In this document: one piece after another, positions 18,332 to 26,657 of the stretch | How positions within the stretch are numbered: position 1 is the first letter of the stretch | Layout of the letters: each line of letters starts with the position of its first letter | Origin: a bacterium | GTDB lineage: Bacteria; Pseudomonadota; Alphaproteobacteria; Caulobacterales; Hyphomonadaceae | Length of the DNA: 64,000 nucleotides | Direction: 5' to 3' | Assembly: GCA_016125045.1 (NCBI GenBank) | Contig: WGML01000002.1 | Coordinates: 186,001 to 250,000, forward strand | The notes under the pieces: generated by a model | What the model saw: only the letters and a program-made list of their open reading frames with translations | What the model was told of the DNA's origin: nothing | Database searches by the model: none | Position numbers and translations under genes: made by a program

Positions 18332-18709
18332 ATGAACCACGACGGACACAATTCATGCGGGGGCGGTCACCGCGCCGACCGGGCCGCTCGGCGCGCCGCC
18401 AGATTTCGTCGCCGTATGGAGGCCTGGGGCGTCGACCCTCAAAGCCTGGGTCTCGCCGGCTGGGGCGATCCGGCCGACTGGTCGGCGGACGCCCCAGGCG
18501 GAAGGTCGCCGCGGCGCGAGCAGATCGATGAACTCCAGTCCAGGGTCGCCGGCATGGAGTCGATCATCGCCGGTTTGACCGAGCGGGTGAAAGTCCTCGA
18601 ACGCATCGTTGTGTCGGCGGAGTCCGCCGAACGGCGGCTCGCGGAGGAAATCGAGCGGCTGCGCGACAAGGGAGCCTCGGCGTCCCCGTCCGAGCCGAAA
18701 GCGGGCTGA
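18332..18709 (+). CDS. Soluble protein with PspB-like C-terminal helix, copy 3
   Basis: From the ATG at 18332 (AGAAAGG upstream) the product has 125 residues and no membrane helix. An arginine-rich N-terminus (RADRAARRAARFRRRMEAWG) is followed by a loop containing DPQSLGLAGWGDPADW. A predicted coiled coil follows, RREQIDELQSRVAGMESIIA, ending in TERVKVLERIVV and RRLAEEIERLRDK. The terminal signature is shared with its two neighbours and with PspB. Function is unknown; the missing membrane anchor sets it apart from its neighbours. Confidence 0.6.
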   Translation: MNHDGHNSCGGGHRADRAARRAARFRRRMEAWGVDPQSLGLAGWGDPADWSADAPGGRSPRREQIDELQSRVAGMESIIAGLTERVKVLERIVVSAESAERRLAEEIERLRDKGASASPSEPKAG

Positions 18710-18741
18710 CGGTTCAGCCGCACACCAGAGGAGGGCAGATC

Positions 18742-19014
18742 ATGCCGGTCGAAATTCTGATGTTCCTGTTGGCGGGCATGGCGCTCACCTTCTGGATTGT
18801 TCGCGCGAGCTTGCGTCACGAAGAACGAAAGCTCGAGCTCAAGGCGGCTCAGGCGGGCGGCCAAGAGATGGCCGAGGCCAACGCCCAGCTCGTCCGCGAT
18901 GTCGCCCGTCTGAAGGAGCGCGTCGGCGTGCTTGAACGCCTGGTGACCGATCCGGACGCCCGGCTGTCGAGTGAGATCGAGAAACTGAAGCAGACCGAGC
19001 GCGCAAGCGCCTGA
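18742..19014 (+). CDS. PspB-like small membrane protein, copy 4
   Basis: A 90-residue protein with GGAGGG upstream. The N-terminal membrane helix (VEILMFLLAGMALTFWIV) precedes a charged helix RHEERKLELKAA and the signature RVGVLERLVTDPDARLSSEI then EKL. The whole layout equals PspB (membrane helix, basic turn, Leu/Glu/Arg helix). It is the last gene of the plus-strand run and converges on mnmC with only ten bases between stops. No terminator hairpin is visible. Confidence 0.65.
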   Translation: MPVEILMFLLAGMALTFWIVRASLRHEERKLELKAAQAGGQEMAEANAQLVRDVARLKERVGVLERLVTDPDARLSSEIEKLKQTERASA

Positions 19015-19024
19015 TCCCTCCGCG

Positions 19025-20899
19025 TCACGCGTCGTCGAGCGGCAGTTCTGCGGCGGGTCGCCGGCCCCCGGCGCGTCGCAGCGCCCGCGCTTCAAACCGC
19101 GCCGGCGACAGCGCGCGGACCTGATCCCGCGTCATCGGCAAGGGCTCGCCGAAGGCCCATGACGCAAGCTGTTCGGCGAGCAGCGGCGACCAGAGATAGC
19201 CGTGCGATCCGAGCCCGCCCAGCACCTGAACCCGCTCGGACCCCGCCTCAGACGCGGCGCCGACAATGGGCAGCCTGTCCGGCGTCGTCGCCCGCACGCC
19301 GACCCGTGACTCCCACTCATCCCCTCCCATCGCAACGGCGAGTTCGGGCCGCAGGCGATCGAGCACCTCCAGATTGTGCGCCCGCGCCGCCGGACTTGGC
19401 GCAGGATGTTCGTCCGTCACGGCCTCGAACGTCGCTCCGGCCAGCACCGCGCCGAGCGCCTCCACAACGTAGGCCCCGTCGACCGTCGCCGTCTCGTCCG
19501 GCGTTGCGCGCGCCACATGATCCACCTGCCCCTGGCGGCCCTCGATGAACCGTCCGATCGCGGGGAATAGCCGGCCGATCTCGGCGCCGGCTGCGGCCAC
19601 CACAAGATCCGCCTCAATCGAGCGGTCATCGCTCAGCGCCAGCCGAACGTTCGATGGGGTCGGTTCGATCGCCGTGACGCCGGTTGCGAACATCAGCTCC
19701 GCTCCGTCGCACAGCGCCGGCAGCACGCGGGCGGGGTGGAGGGCCGCCGCCCCGTGCAGCAGCAGTCCGCGCCCCGGCGTCGCCGGCGCGATCGCGCTCA
19801 TCAGGGATGCATCGAGGGGCGGATCGGCGAGCAGCCGCTCGAACCGCCGTTGATCCTCCACGCCGCGAGGCAGCCGGGTCACGTCCACGCCCGTCGCCGC
19901 GTCCCCGCCGAGCGCCAGATAGCGCCGGCGCGCGAGCAGATGCGCCGACACGAGCGCCCGTGCGATCTCGCTGTCGGCGGCGTCCAGTCGCGGCATCACG
20001 AGGGCGAGCCGGTTGCCGCTCGCGCCGGAGCCGAACCCGCGCCCCGCGTCGATCAGCGTCACCTTCGCTCCGCGAGCGATGAAGGACCGCGCGACATTGG
20101 CGCCGGCCGCGCCCGCGCCGATCACCGCCACCCGCGCCGGACCCTCGCGCCTCATGACGCCGGGCTCGCCGAACACCGCCTCCAGCCGCTCCCGTTTCGC
20201 GCCATGGCCCGGCGCCTTGCGCGCCTCGAACCCCGCCTCCGCCAGCCGTCGGCGCACATCGCCCGCGACCGTGTAGGAGCCGACCCTGGCTCCGGGGGCC
20301 GACAGGCGCGCGATCTCGCCGATCACTTCAGCGCTCCACATCTGCGGATTGCGGGCGGGCGCGAAGCCGTCGAGGAACCATGCGTCCACCGCCGCCTCGA
20401 CGCCTCGCAGCGCCTCCGCCGCATCCCCGATCGCGAGCGTCAGCCGCAAGCCGCCGCCAAGGTCGATGCGCTGCATCCCGCGCGCCCGGTCGGGCCAGAC
20501 CGAAAGGAGGCGCTCGGCCGCCCCCGCAAGATCCGTCTGCCCCTTCAGGGTGCGCGCCGCGTCCTCAACGGTCATCAGCGACGACTCGACGCTGAGCACG
20601 TCCAGCCGCGCGTCGGGCGAGGAGCGCGTCCGGTCCCACAGGTCGATCAGCGCGGCGATGTTTGCGCCGGAGCCAAACCCCAGCTCGCCGACGGTGAAGG
20701 CGCGTCGGCCCGCCCACGCCTCCGGGAGTTCGCAGCCGGCGAAGAACACCGCGCGTGTCTCTGCGGCCCCGTCGCCCGAGAAATAAATGTCATCATGGTC
20801 GAGCGATCTGGGCGATGCGGCGTCCGACCAGGAAAGCCGCGGGAGCGGCGGCAGTCGCGTCATCGGCGTGAGCGGGGCGGGCGCAGGATCATGGCTCAC
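19025..20899 (-). CDS. mnmC: Bifunctional tRNA 5-methylaminomethyl-2-thiouridine biosynthesis protein MnmC
   Basis: A 624-residue two-domain enzyme, the family's usual size. The N-terminal half (to about residue 235) is the SAM-dependent methyltransferase domain, with VGELGFGSGANIAALIDLWD and DAWFLDGFAPARNPQMWS. The C-terminal half is a FAD-dependent oxidoreductase starting at RVAVIGAGAAGANVARSF and ending with the YLWSPLLAEQLASW region. MnmC converts cmnm5U34 to mnm5U34 in tRNAs. It is a stand-alone gene convergent with the psp array. Confidence 0.95.
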   Translation of the reverse strand: MSHDPAPAPLTPMTRLPPLPRLSWSDAASPRSLDHDDIYFSGDGAAETRAVFFAGCELPEAWAGRRAFTVGELGFGSGANIAALIDLWDRTRSSPDARLDVLSVESSLMTVEDAARTLKGQTDLAGAAERLLSVWPDRARGMQRIDLGGGLRLTLAIGDAAEALRGVEAAVDAWFLDGFAPARNPQMWSAEVIGEIARLSAPGARVGSYTVAGDVRRRLAEAGFEARKAPGHGAKRERLEAVFGEPGVMRREGPARVAVIGAGAAGANVARSFIARGAKVTLIDAGRGFGSGASGNRLALVMPRLDAADSEIARALVSAHLLARRRYLALGGDAATGVDVTRLPRGVEDQRRFERLLADPPLDASLMSAIAPATPGRGLLLHGAAALHPARVLPALCDGAELMFATGVTAIEPTPSNVRLALSDDRSIEADLVVAAAGAEIGRLFPAIGRFIEGRQGQVDHVARATPDETATVDGAYVVEALGAVLAGATFEAVTDEHPAPSPAARAHNLEVLDRLRPELAVAMGGDEWESRVGVRATTPDRLPIVGAASEAGSERVQVLGGLGSHGYLWSPLLAEQLASWAFGEPLPMTRDQVRALSPARFEARALRRAGGRRPAAELPLDDA

Positions 20900-20979
20900 C
20901 TATCGCCGCTTCGCGTGGCCAGATCAAACCCTCGGCAGGGGCGATCTTGCGGGGCCGGCGCCTCTTTGTTGGTCAGCTG

Positions 20980-21003
20980 AACGCCCGGGACTTGGGCGTT
21001 TTT
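20980..21003 (+). terminator. Plus-strand intrinsic terminator with no upstream gene
   Basis: AACGCCC (20980-20986), seven-base loop, GGGCGTT (20994-21000), continuing into TTT (five T in a row from 20999). It has the form of a Rho-independent terminator on the plus strand. The nearest upstream gene, mnmC, runs the other way. The structure may end an unannotated small RNA or antisense transcript, or act as an attenuator in the leader of the chemoreceptor-like gene at 21122. Confidence 0.6.
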
Positions 21004-21121
21004 CGCCCTCGCGTCGATTAAGTCCGGCGCCGACCCCGCTAGCGCAAGCCTTCGTTAACCGGAGCAGCGTTTGCCGGAGTGGGTCACAGACATCTCTCAT
21101 GACGGGTGGAGGCGGACGGGA

Positions 21122-22200
21122 ATGATTGCGGCGACCAAATACAGCAGCCTCGTCAAGGCAGCGGCCTCGTCAAGGCAGCGGCCTCGTCCGGCCCGGCAGA
21201 AGACAATCTCCCGGCGCTGTTTTCCGATCTCCACGACCAGGTCGGCCGGTTCGCCAAGCAGAATGAATCGATCGCCAACAACACGCGTCTCCTCGCCCTG
21301 AACGCCACCATCGAGGCCGCCCGGGCGGGCGACGCGGGCCGCGGGTTTTCCGTCGTCGCCCATGAGGTGAAACAGCTCGCGGAGCAGGCCGCCAGCGCCG
21401 CGGCGTCGTTCGAAGGTGCGGTGCTGAAGCGCGTGGCGGCGGGCGGAGAAGTCGCCCAGCGACTCGGCGAGGCGCGTCTTGCGGACCTTGCGCGCTCGCT
21501 GGTCCAGTTGATCGTCCGAAATCTGTATGAGCGCACCGCGGATGTGCGCTGGTGGGCGACCGACAGCGCGGTCTGGTCGGCCCTCGGCGCCAATGCGACC
21601 CCCGCCGAACATGAGCACGCGGCTCACCGGATCGGCGTCATCCATCGCTACTACACCGTCTACAAGGATCTCGTGCTGATTGATTCCTCGGGCAAGTGCA
21701 TTGCGTCCGCATCGGGGTCCGCCGCCGCCCTCGGGTCATCCTACGCGGCGCGGGACTGGTTCGCCGGCGCCATGAAGTCCCGCTCCGGCGACGACTTTGT
21801 GGTTGGGTCCGTCGGCCGCGCGCCCGAATACTCCGGCGCGAGCGTTCTCACCTACGCCGCCGCGGTGCGCGAAGGCGGCGAGCGCACAGGCCGGGCGATC
21901 GGCGTCCTTGGCGTGCATTTCGACTGGCAGGAGCAGAGCCGGTCCGTCGTGTGCGACGAGCCGACCCTCACGGAGTCAGAATGGCGGCGCACCCGTGTGC
22001 GTCTCCTCGACCGTGACTTCACTTGCATCGCCGCGTCCGACGGCGAAGGCGTCGGCATGCGCTACCCGCTCGACGCCGCCGGGAAGGACAAGGGCGCCTA
22101 CAACACCGGAGCGGCTGTCGTCGCCTACGCCCGCACCATCGGTTATCAGGAATATGACGGGCTCGGCTGGTGGTGCGTGATCGAGCAGCGCGAGAGCTGA
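21122..22200 (+). CDS. Soluble chemoreceptor-like protein, start region frameshifted by a 17-bp duplication
   Basis: The ATG at 21122 has GGAGG nine bases upstream and opens [17 protein letters not shown], but that frame stops by 21301. Removing one copy of the 17-bp repeat at 21148-21181 joins it in frame to [18 protein letters not shown] and the rest, a 353-residue protein. As written, the main frame is open only from a GTG at 21106 with no ribosome binding site. The N-terminal half has the chemoreceptor hairpin tip [20 protein letters not shown] then [14 protein letters not shown]. The C-terminal half resembles a Cache-type sensor ([35 protein letters not shown]). No membrane helix is present. 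Confidence 0.75.
21148..21188. repeat. 17-bp tandem duplication disrupting a start region
   Basis: CCTCGTCAAGGCAGCGG occurs at 21148-21164 and 21165-21181, and its first seven bases recur at 21182-21188. Because 17 is not a multiple of three, the second copy shifts the frame of the chemoreceptor-like gene. Confidence 0.95.
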
Positions 22201-22237
22201 GCCCCCGCGCCGCCGATCGTCGTCCGCATCGATCCGC

Positions 22238-23125
22238 CTACATCACGCCCTGTTCGACCGCGGCGGACCGCATCGCGTTCTGCAGTTTCTCGAAGGCGCG
22301 CACCTCGATCTGGCGGATGCGCTCCCGGCTGACATTGTAGACCGCCGAGAGGTCTTCGAGGGTCGTCGGCTCGTCCTTGAGCCGCCGTTCGGTGATGATG
22401 TGACGCTCGCGTTCGTTCAGCGTCTCCATCGCCGCGCTCAAGAGCGCCATGCGGGACTCATACTCGTCCCGGTTCGCCAGCGTTTCCGCCTGGTCCGGCG
22501 CGTCTTCATCGGCGAGCCAGTCCTGCCACTCCCCGTCGCCGTCCATGCCGATCGGCGCATTGAGCGATGCATCGCCGCCTGACGCCATCCGGCGGTTCAT
22601 GGACACGACCTCGTCCTCGGTCACGCCGAGTTTCGTGGCGATCGTGGCCACGTTTTCAGGCCGCAGGTCACCCTCTTCGAGCGCCTGGATCTCGCCCTTG
22701 AGGCGGCGGAGGTTGAAGAACAGCTTCTTCTGCGCCGCCGTGGTGCCGAGTTTCACCAGCGACCATGACCGCAGAATGTATTCCTGGATCGCGGCGCGGA
22801 TCCACCACATGGCGTAGGTGGCGAGCCGGAAGCCCTTGTCGGGGTCGAATTTCTTCACCGCCTGCATCAGGCCGACATTGCCCTCGGAAATCACTTCTCC
22901 CATGGGCAGGCCATAGCCGCGATAACCCATCGCGATCTTCGCGACGAGGCGCAGGTGCGACGTCACCATGCGTTCCGCTGCTTCGGGATCCTCGTGCTCG
23001 CGCCAGCGCTTGGCGAGCATGAACTCCTCATTCTTCTCGAGCAGGGGATATTTGCGGATTTCGGTGAGGTACCGGGACAGCCCCTGTTCCGGCGACAGGG
23101 CGATCGCGGTCGACAGATTGGCCAT
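22238..23125 (-). CDS. rpoH: RNA polymerase heat shock sigma factor RpoH (sigma-32)
   Basis: A 295-residue group 3 sigma factor. Region 2 has VTSHLRLVAKIAMGYRGYGL and the -10-reading stretch FRLATYAMWWIRAAIQEYIL. The RpoH box appears as QKKLFFNLRRLKG. Region 4 has LEDLSAVYNVSRERIRQIEV. It directs transcription of chaperone and protease genes and is normally controlled by DnaK/GroE and FtsH, here encoded at 1225-3150. I choose the ATG at 23125 because AGGAG lies six bases upstream. Met codons at 23131 and 23152 are in frame. The upstream region contains a 9-bp inverted repeat. Confidence 0.96.
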   Translation of the reverse strand: MANLSTAIALSPEQGLSRYLTEIRKYPLLEKNEEFMLAKRWREHEDPEAAERMVTSHLRLVAKIAMGYRGYGLPMGEVISEGNVGLMQAVKKFDPDKGFRLATYAMWWIRAAIQEYILRSWSLVKLGTTAAQKKLFFNLRRLKGEIQALEEGDLRPENVATIATKLGVTEDEVVSMNRRMASGGDASLNAPIGMDGDGEWQDWLADEDAPDQAETLANRDEYESRMALLSAAMETLNERERHIITERRLKDEPTTLEDLSAVYNVSRERIRQIEVRAFEKLQNAMRSAAVEQGVM

Positions 23126-23220
23126 GGTCATCTCCTGGTTTCGGGTCCGCATCGTGTGGGAGGTGCGCGGACTTCTTTCTGGAGATTAGTGTACGCCCTA
23201 TGCGCCTTTTTGGAGGCGCC

Positions 23221-23252
23221 CGTCACGCAGTTGTTAAGTCTTGTGCGTGACG
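23221..23252. repeat. 9-bp inverted repeat upstream of rpoH
   Basis: CGTCACGCA (23221-23229) and TGCGTGACG (23244-23252) are perfectly complementary, with a 14-bp A+T-richer spacer. The site lies about 100-130 bp before the rpoH start, where a promoter or operator would be expected. The regulator is unknown. Confidence 0.55.
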
Positions 23253-23335
23253 CAGGCGGTCGCTCGTCTCCCGGCAGCTAAGATAGGAAATCCGACCTGG
23301 GATGGAAGAGGGCTGCGCGCGGTCAGGCGGCCCCT

Positions 23336-24430
23336 TCAGAAGCGCCGCAAGGCCGCAATGAGCTCTGCAAGATCGTCCGGCGGCGGGGCCTCGAAGCGCA
23401 TCGCCTCGCCCGTCACCGGATGCTCAAATCCGAGGATCGCCGCGTGCAGCGCCTGCCTGCGGAAGCCGCGGGCGATCGCGACCGCGTGATCGAAGTCACG
23501 ACCCGCGCCAAAAGCCTTCACGCCGCGCGCCTTGCCATAGGTCGGATCACCCATAACCGGGGCGCCGATATGCGCAAGGTGCACCCGGATCTGATGCGTC
23601 CGGCCGGTTTCGAGCCGGCATTCGACGAGCGCCGCGGCCGGTTGCGCGCCCGTCTGGTCCTGCCGGCCCCAGGTCTCCAGCGTGCGGTAGTTGGTGATCG
23701 CCGTCTTGCCGTGCATCTGAGCGTCGGCCGCGTCCGCCTCCGCATCATCGGAATACGGGTCCGGGCGCACGGATCGCTCGCGCACCACAGCCATTTTCTT
23801 GCGGTCGCCGGTCGACCTTGCGATCCGGGTCACGATCCGGCCGACGAGCGGGCGGGGCGCGCCGCGCGTGACCGCCAGATAGGCCCGCTCGATCTCGTGC
23901 GCGGCGAACATGTCGACAAGCCGCGTATGGGCCCGTTCGGACTTGGCGACCACCATCACGCCGGAGGTCTCCTTGTCGAGCCTGTGAACAATCCCCGGCC
24001 GCGCGACCCCGCCAATCCCGGTCAGCCCGTCCCCGCAATGATGGAGGAGGGCGTTCACGAGCGTGCCGGTCCAGGCGCCCGGCGCCGGGTGGACCACCAG
24101 CCCCGCGGGTTTCACCAGCACAATCAGCTCATCGTCCTCGTGCAGGATGTCGAGCGCGATGTCCTCCGGCTGCGGCGTCGCCGCCATCACCGGCGGCGGA
24201 TCGAGCCGATAGCACGCGCCGGCGATCACCCCCGCCTTCGGATCCGTCTCCTGCGCGCCGTCGACGCTGAGCCGGCCCTCCTCGATCAGCGCCTTCACTC
24301 GGGACCGGGAGAAGGCGGGGGAGACCTCCGACAGCCACTTGTCGAGCCTGCGGCCGGCGGCCTCGCCCGGTGCGATCACGGCCGTCGCCCCCGGGGCGTC
24401 TGTGGAAGAAACATCGAATGCCTTGCTCAT
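23336..24430 (-). CDS. rluD: RluA family pseudouridine synthase (RluD-like)
   Basis: A 364-residue enzyme with an N-terminal S4 RNA-binding domain (RLDKWLSEVSPAFSRSRVKALIEEG) and a catalytic domain containing HRLDKETSGVMVVAKS, where Asp is the nucleophile. RluD makes pseudouridines 1911, 1915 and 1917 in helix 69 of 23S rRNA. Length and S4 presence favour RluD over RluC, but exact specificity is inferred. It is the gene upstream of rpoH in the same direction, an order often seen in alphaproteobacteria. It is divergent from phoD with a 65-bp gap. Confidence 0.9.
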   Translation of the reverse strand: MSKAFDVSSTDAPGATAVIAPGEAAGRRLDKWLSEVSPAFSRSRVKALIEEGRLSVDGAQETDPKAGVIAGACYRLDPPPVMAATPQPEDIALDILHEDDELIVLVKPAGLVVHPAPGAWTGTLVNALLHHCGDGLTGIGGVARPGIVHRLDKETSGVMVVAKSERAHTRLVDMFAAHEIERAYLAVTRGAPRPLVGRIVTRIARSTGDRKKMAVVRERSVRPDPYSDDAEADAADAQMHGKTAITNYRTLETWGRQDQTGAQPAAALVECRLETGRTHQIRVHLAHIGAPVMGDPTYGKARGVKAFGAGRDFDHAVAIARGFRRQALHAAILGFEHPVTGEAMRFEAPPPDDLAELIAALRRF

Positions 24431-24495
24431 GCTTCCGTCCTCATCCGAAAAGGGCTAGTCCGGCAAGGGTCGAATGAAACCCGGGGAGCATCGCC

Positions 24496-26199
24496 ATGGC
24501 TGGAGCTGACAAGAGGCTGACGCGGCGAAGCGTCTTCCGGCTCGGAGCCGCGGGGCTCGGCGCGGGCGGGCTGGCTGCGGCCTGCGCCACCGGGGCGACG
24601 CCGTATTCGGGCGCGGTCGCCTTCAATCACGGGGTCGCCAGCGGCGATCCCCGGCAGGACCGGGTGATCCTCTGGACCCGGGTGACCCCCGCGCGACCCG
24701 GGCCGGTGCCCGTTATCTGGACCGTCACGCGCGACACGACCCTCAAGGACATCGTCCGCCAGGGGGAGTTCATCACCGACGCCTCGCGCGACTACACCGT
24801 GAAGGTTGATGTCGACGGGCTGAAGCCGGGCGAAGCCTATTACTACTGGTTCTCCGTCGGCGGTGTCGCCTCTCCGCCCGGCGCCACCCGTACCCTGCCG
24901 GAGTCCGGCGCCGCGCCCTTCCGCATGGCGATCGTGTCCTGTTCCAACTGGCCGTTCGGCTTCTTCAACGGTTATCGGGAGATCGCGAGGCGCAACGACG
25001 TTCAGGCCGTTATTCATCTCGGCGATTATCTCTACGAATATGGCGAGGACGGCTATGGCGGCGAGGTCGGCAAGCAGCTCGGCCGCATCCATTCCCCGAC
25101 CACCGAGATCGTCACGCTCGCCGACTACCGCCAGCGCCACGCGCAGTACAAATCGGACCCCGACCTGCAGGACGCCCACGCCGTCGCGCCGTGGTTCTGC
25201 ACCTGGGACGATCACGAATCGACCAACAACTCCTATCGCTCCGGCGCGCAGAACCACCAGCCCGCCACCGAGGGCGACTGGACCGAACGCAAGCGGGTCG
25301 CCGTTCAGGCCTATCTCGAATGGATGCCCGTCCGCGATCCCGATCCCGACCGACCGCGCGAGGCGATCTACCGCTCCTTCCGCGTCGGCGACCTCGCGAC
25401 GCTGTTCCTGCTCGAATCCCGCCTCATCGGTCGGTCCGACGAGATCACCTTCGCGGAGGCCGTGTCCGCTCCGCCCGAGAGGGCCGACGCTGCCCTCCAG
25501 GGCGTCATGGCGCGCGTCAACGCCCCTGAACGAACCATGCTCGGCGAGGTTCAGGAGGCATGGCTCGCGGAAGGGCTGAAGTCGTCCGCCGCCGCCGGCC
25601 AGCGCTGGCAGGTGCTCGTCAATCAGGTGATCATGGCGCGCGTCCGCGCGCCGGCTGTGCCGCCCGGCTTGCCGGAGGAGGTCCGCTCCCGTCTGCCGCC
25701 CTACCTCACGCGCTTGGCCGAGTTCGCAAAGCAGGGAGCCCCCTGGAATCTCGACGCCTGGGATGGTTTCCCCGCCGCCCGCGAACGCCTCTACGCCGCC
25801 GCGAAGGCCGCCAATGCGCGGCTGATCACCGTCACCGGCGACACGCACACCGCCTGGGCGAACGAACTTTACAGCGCTGAGGGTCATCGGCTCGGGGCGG
25901 AGTTCGCGTGTTCGTCCATCACCTCGCCGGGGCTCGGCGCGTCAGTTCCCCTGAAGGAGATCAACTGGCTGATGCCGGAGACGAACCGCGAAGTCGTCTA
26001 CTACAACGCCTTCGACAAGGGCTACACGGTCATCACCCTGACGGCCGACGCGGTGGAGGCCGAATACATCAAGGTTTCAACTGTCACGTCCCGCGACTAC
26101 TTCGCCTCGACGGACGCCGCCTACACGGTCCGGCCGGCCGAGGTCGGGGTCACCGGCCTCACCCGCATGATGGGAACCACGCCGGTCACGTCAGGCTGA
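24496..26199 (+). CDS. phoD: PhoD-like alkaline phosphatase/phosphodiesterase
   Basis: A 567-residue PhoD family metallophosphatase. The N-terminus has a twin-arginine signal (KRLTRRSVFRLGAAGLG) followed by a lipobox-like AAC. Next come the PhoD N-terminal domain (NHGVASGDPRQDRVILWTRV) and the catalytic domain with LGDYLYEYG, TWDDHESTNNSY and TGDTHTAWANEL metal-binding motifs. PhoD enzymes release phosphate from mono- and diesters outside the cytoplasm, with calcium and iron cofactors. No Pho box was recognised in the short 65-bp upstream gap. A small membrane protein gene follows after 35 bp. Confidence 0.93.
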   Translation: MAGADKRLTRRSVFRLGAAGLGAGGLAAACATGATPYSGAVAFNHGVASGDPRQDRVILWTRVTPARPGPVPVIWTVTRDTTLKDIVRQGEFITDASRDYTVKVDVDGLKPGEAYYYWFSVGGVASPPGATRTLPESGAAPFRMAIVSCSNWPFGFFNGYREIARRNDVQAVIHLGDYLYEYGEDGYGGEVGKQLGRIHSPTTEIVTLADYRQRHAQYKSDPDLQDAHAVAPWFCTWDDHESTNNSYRSGAQNHQPATEGDWTERKRVAVQAYLEWMPVRDPDPDRPREAIYRSFRVGDLATLFLLESRLIGRSDEITFAEAVSAPPERADAALQGVMARVNAPERTMLGEVQEAWLAEGLKSSAAAGQRWQVLVNQVIMARVRAPAVPPGLPEEVRSRLPPYLTRLAEFAKQGAPWNLDAWDGFPAARERLYAAAKAANARLITVTGDTHTAWANELYSAEGHRLGAEFACSSITSPGLGASVPLKEINWLMPETNREVVYYNAFDKGYTVITLTADAVEAEYIKVSTVTSRDYFASTDAAYTVRPAEVGVTGLTRMMGTTPVTSG

Positions 26200-26234
26200 C
26201 GGGCGGCCGCGCCACTGAAGCAGGAGCGGCCTGA

Positions 26235-26639
26235 ATGGACATCTACCAGCTGCACAGCTCGCTCATCGAGGCGCGCGGGCTGATTTCGAGCACATGGGAG
26301 TTCTTCGTCAGCGTTCATCTTGCGCTGTTCGGTCTCTTGTTCATCCTCAGCGGCCAGAAAACCCCGATCGTCGCGCGGCTCTATCTTCTCGCCGCGTATC
26401 TGGGCTTCATGGGAATGAACTACCTCGCCCAGGTCGACAATTACGCCCACGCCGAGCGCCTCGTCGCACTCGCAAGGGCCCTCCCATCAGACCGTCCCGA
26501 GAACGAGGCGGTGTTCGCCGTCATTGACCGCGCGAACTGGGTCACCCGGTGGCTCGTGCATGTCTACGCCGGAGCGGCGACCCTCGGCGGATTGATCATC
26601 CTCACCGCCGGGCTCTACGGTCGCCGCGAGCCGGACTGA
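26235..26639 (+). CDS. Small multi-pass membrane protein, unknown function
   Basis: A 134-residue protein with AGGAGCGG upstream of the ATG. Three hydrophobic helices are visible: FFVSVHLALFGLLFIL (about residues 23-39), ARLYLLAAYLGFMGM (47-61) and VHVYAGAATLGGLIILTAGL (108-127). I do not recognise the family. It probably shares a transcript with phoD. Confidence 0.65.
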   Translation: MDIYQLHSSLIEARGLISSTWEFFVSVHLALFGLLFILSGQKTPIVARLYLLAAYLGFMGMNYLAQVDNYAHAERLVALARALPSDRPENEAVFAVIDRANWVTRWLVHVYAGAATLGGLIILTAGLYGRREPD

Positions 26640-26657
26640 ACCGGCCCGCCGCTCCGG

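Noticed and set aside
24427-25887. A 486-codon minus-strand frame inside phoD
   Set aside because: It is antisense to an intact PhoD with all metal-binding motifs and shows Gly/Arg-rich low-complexity sequence.
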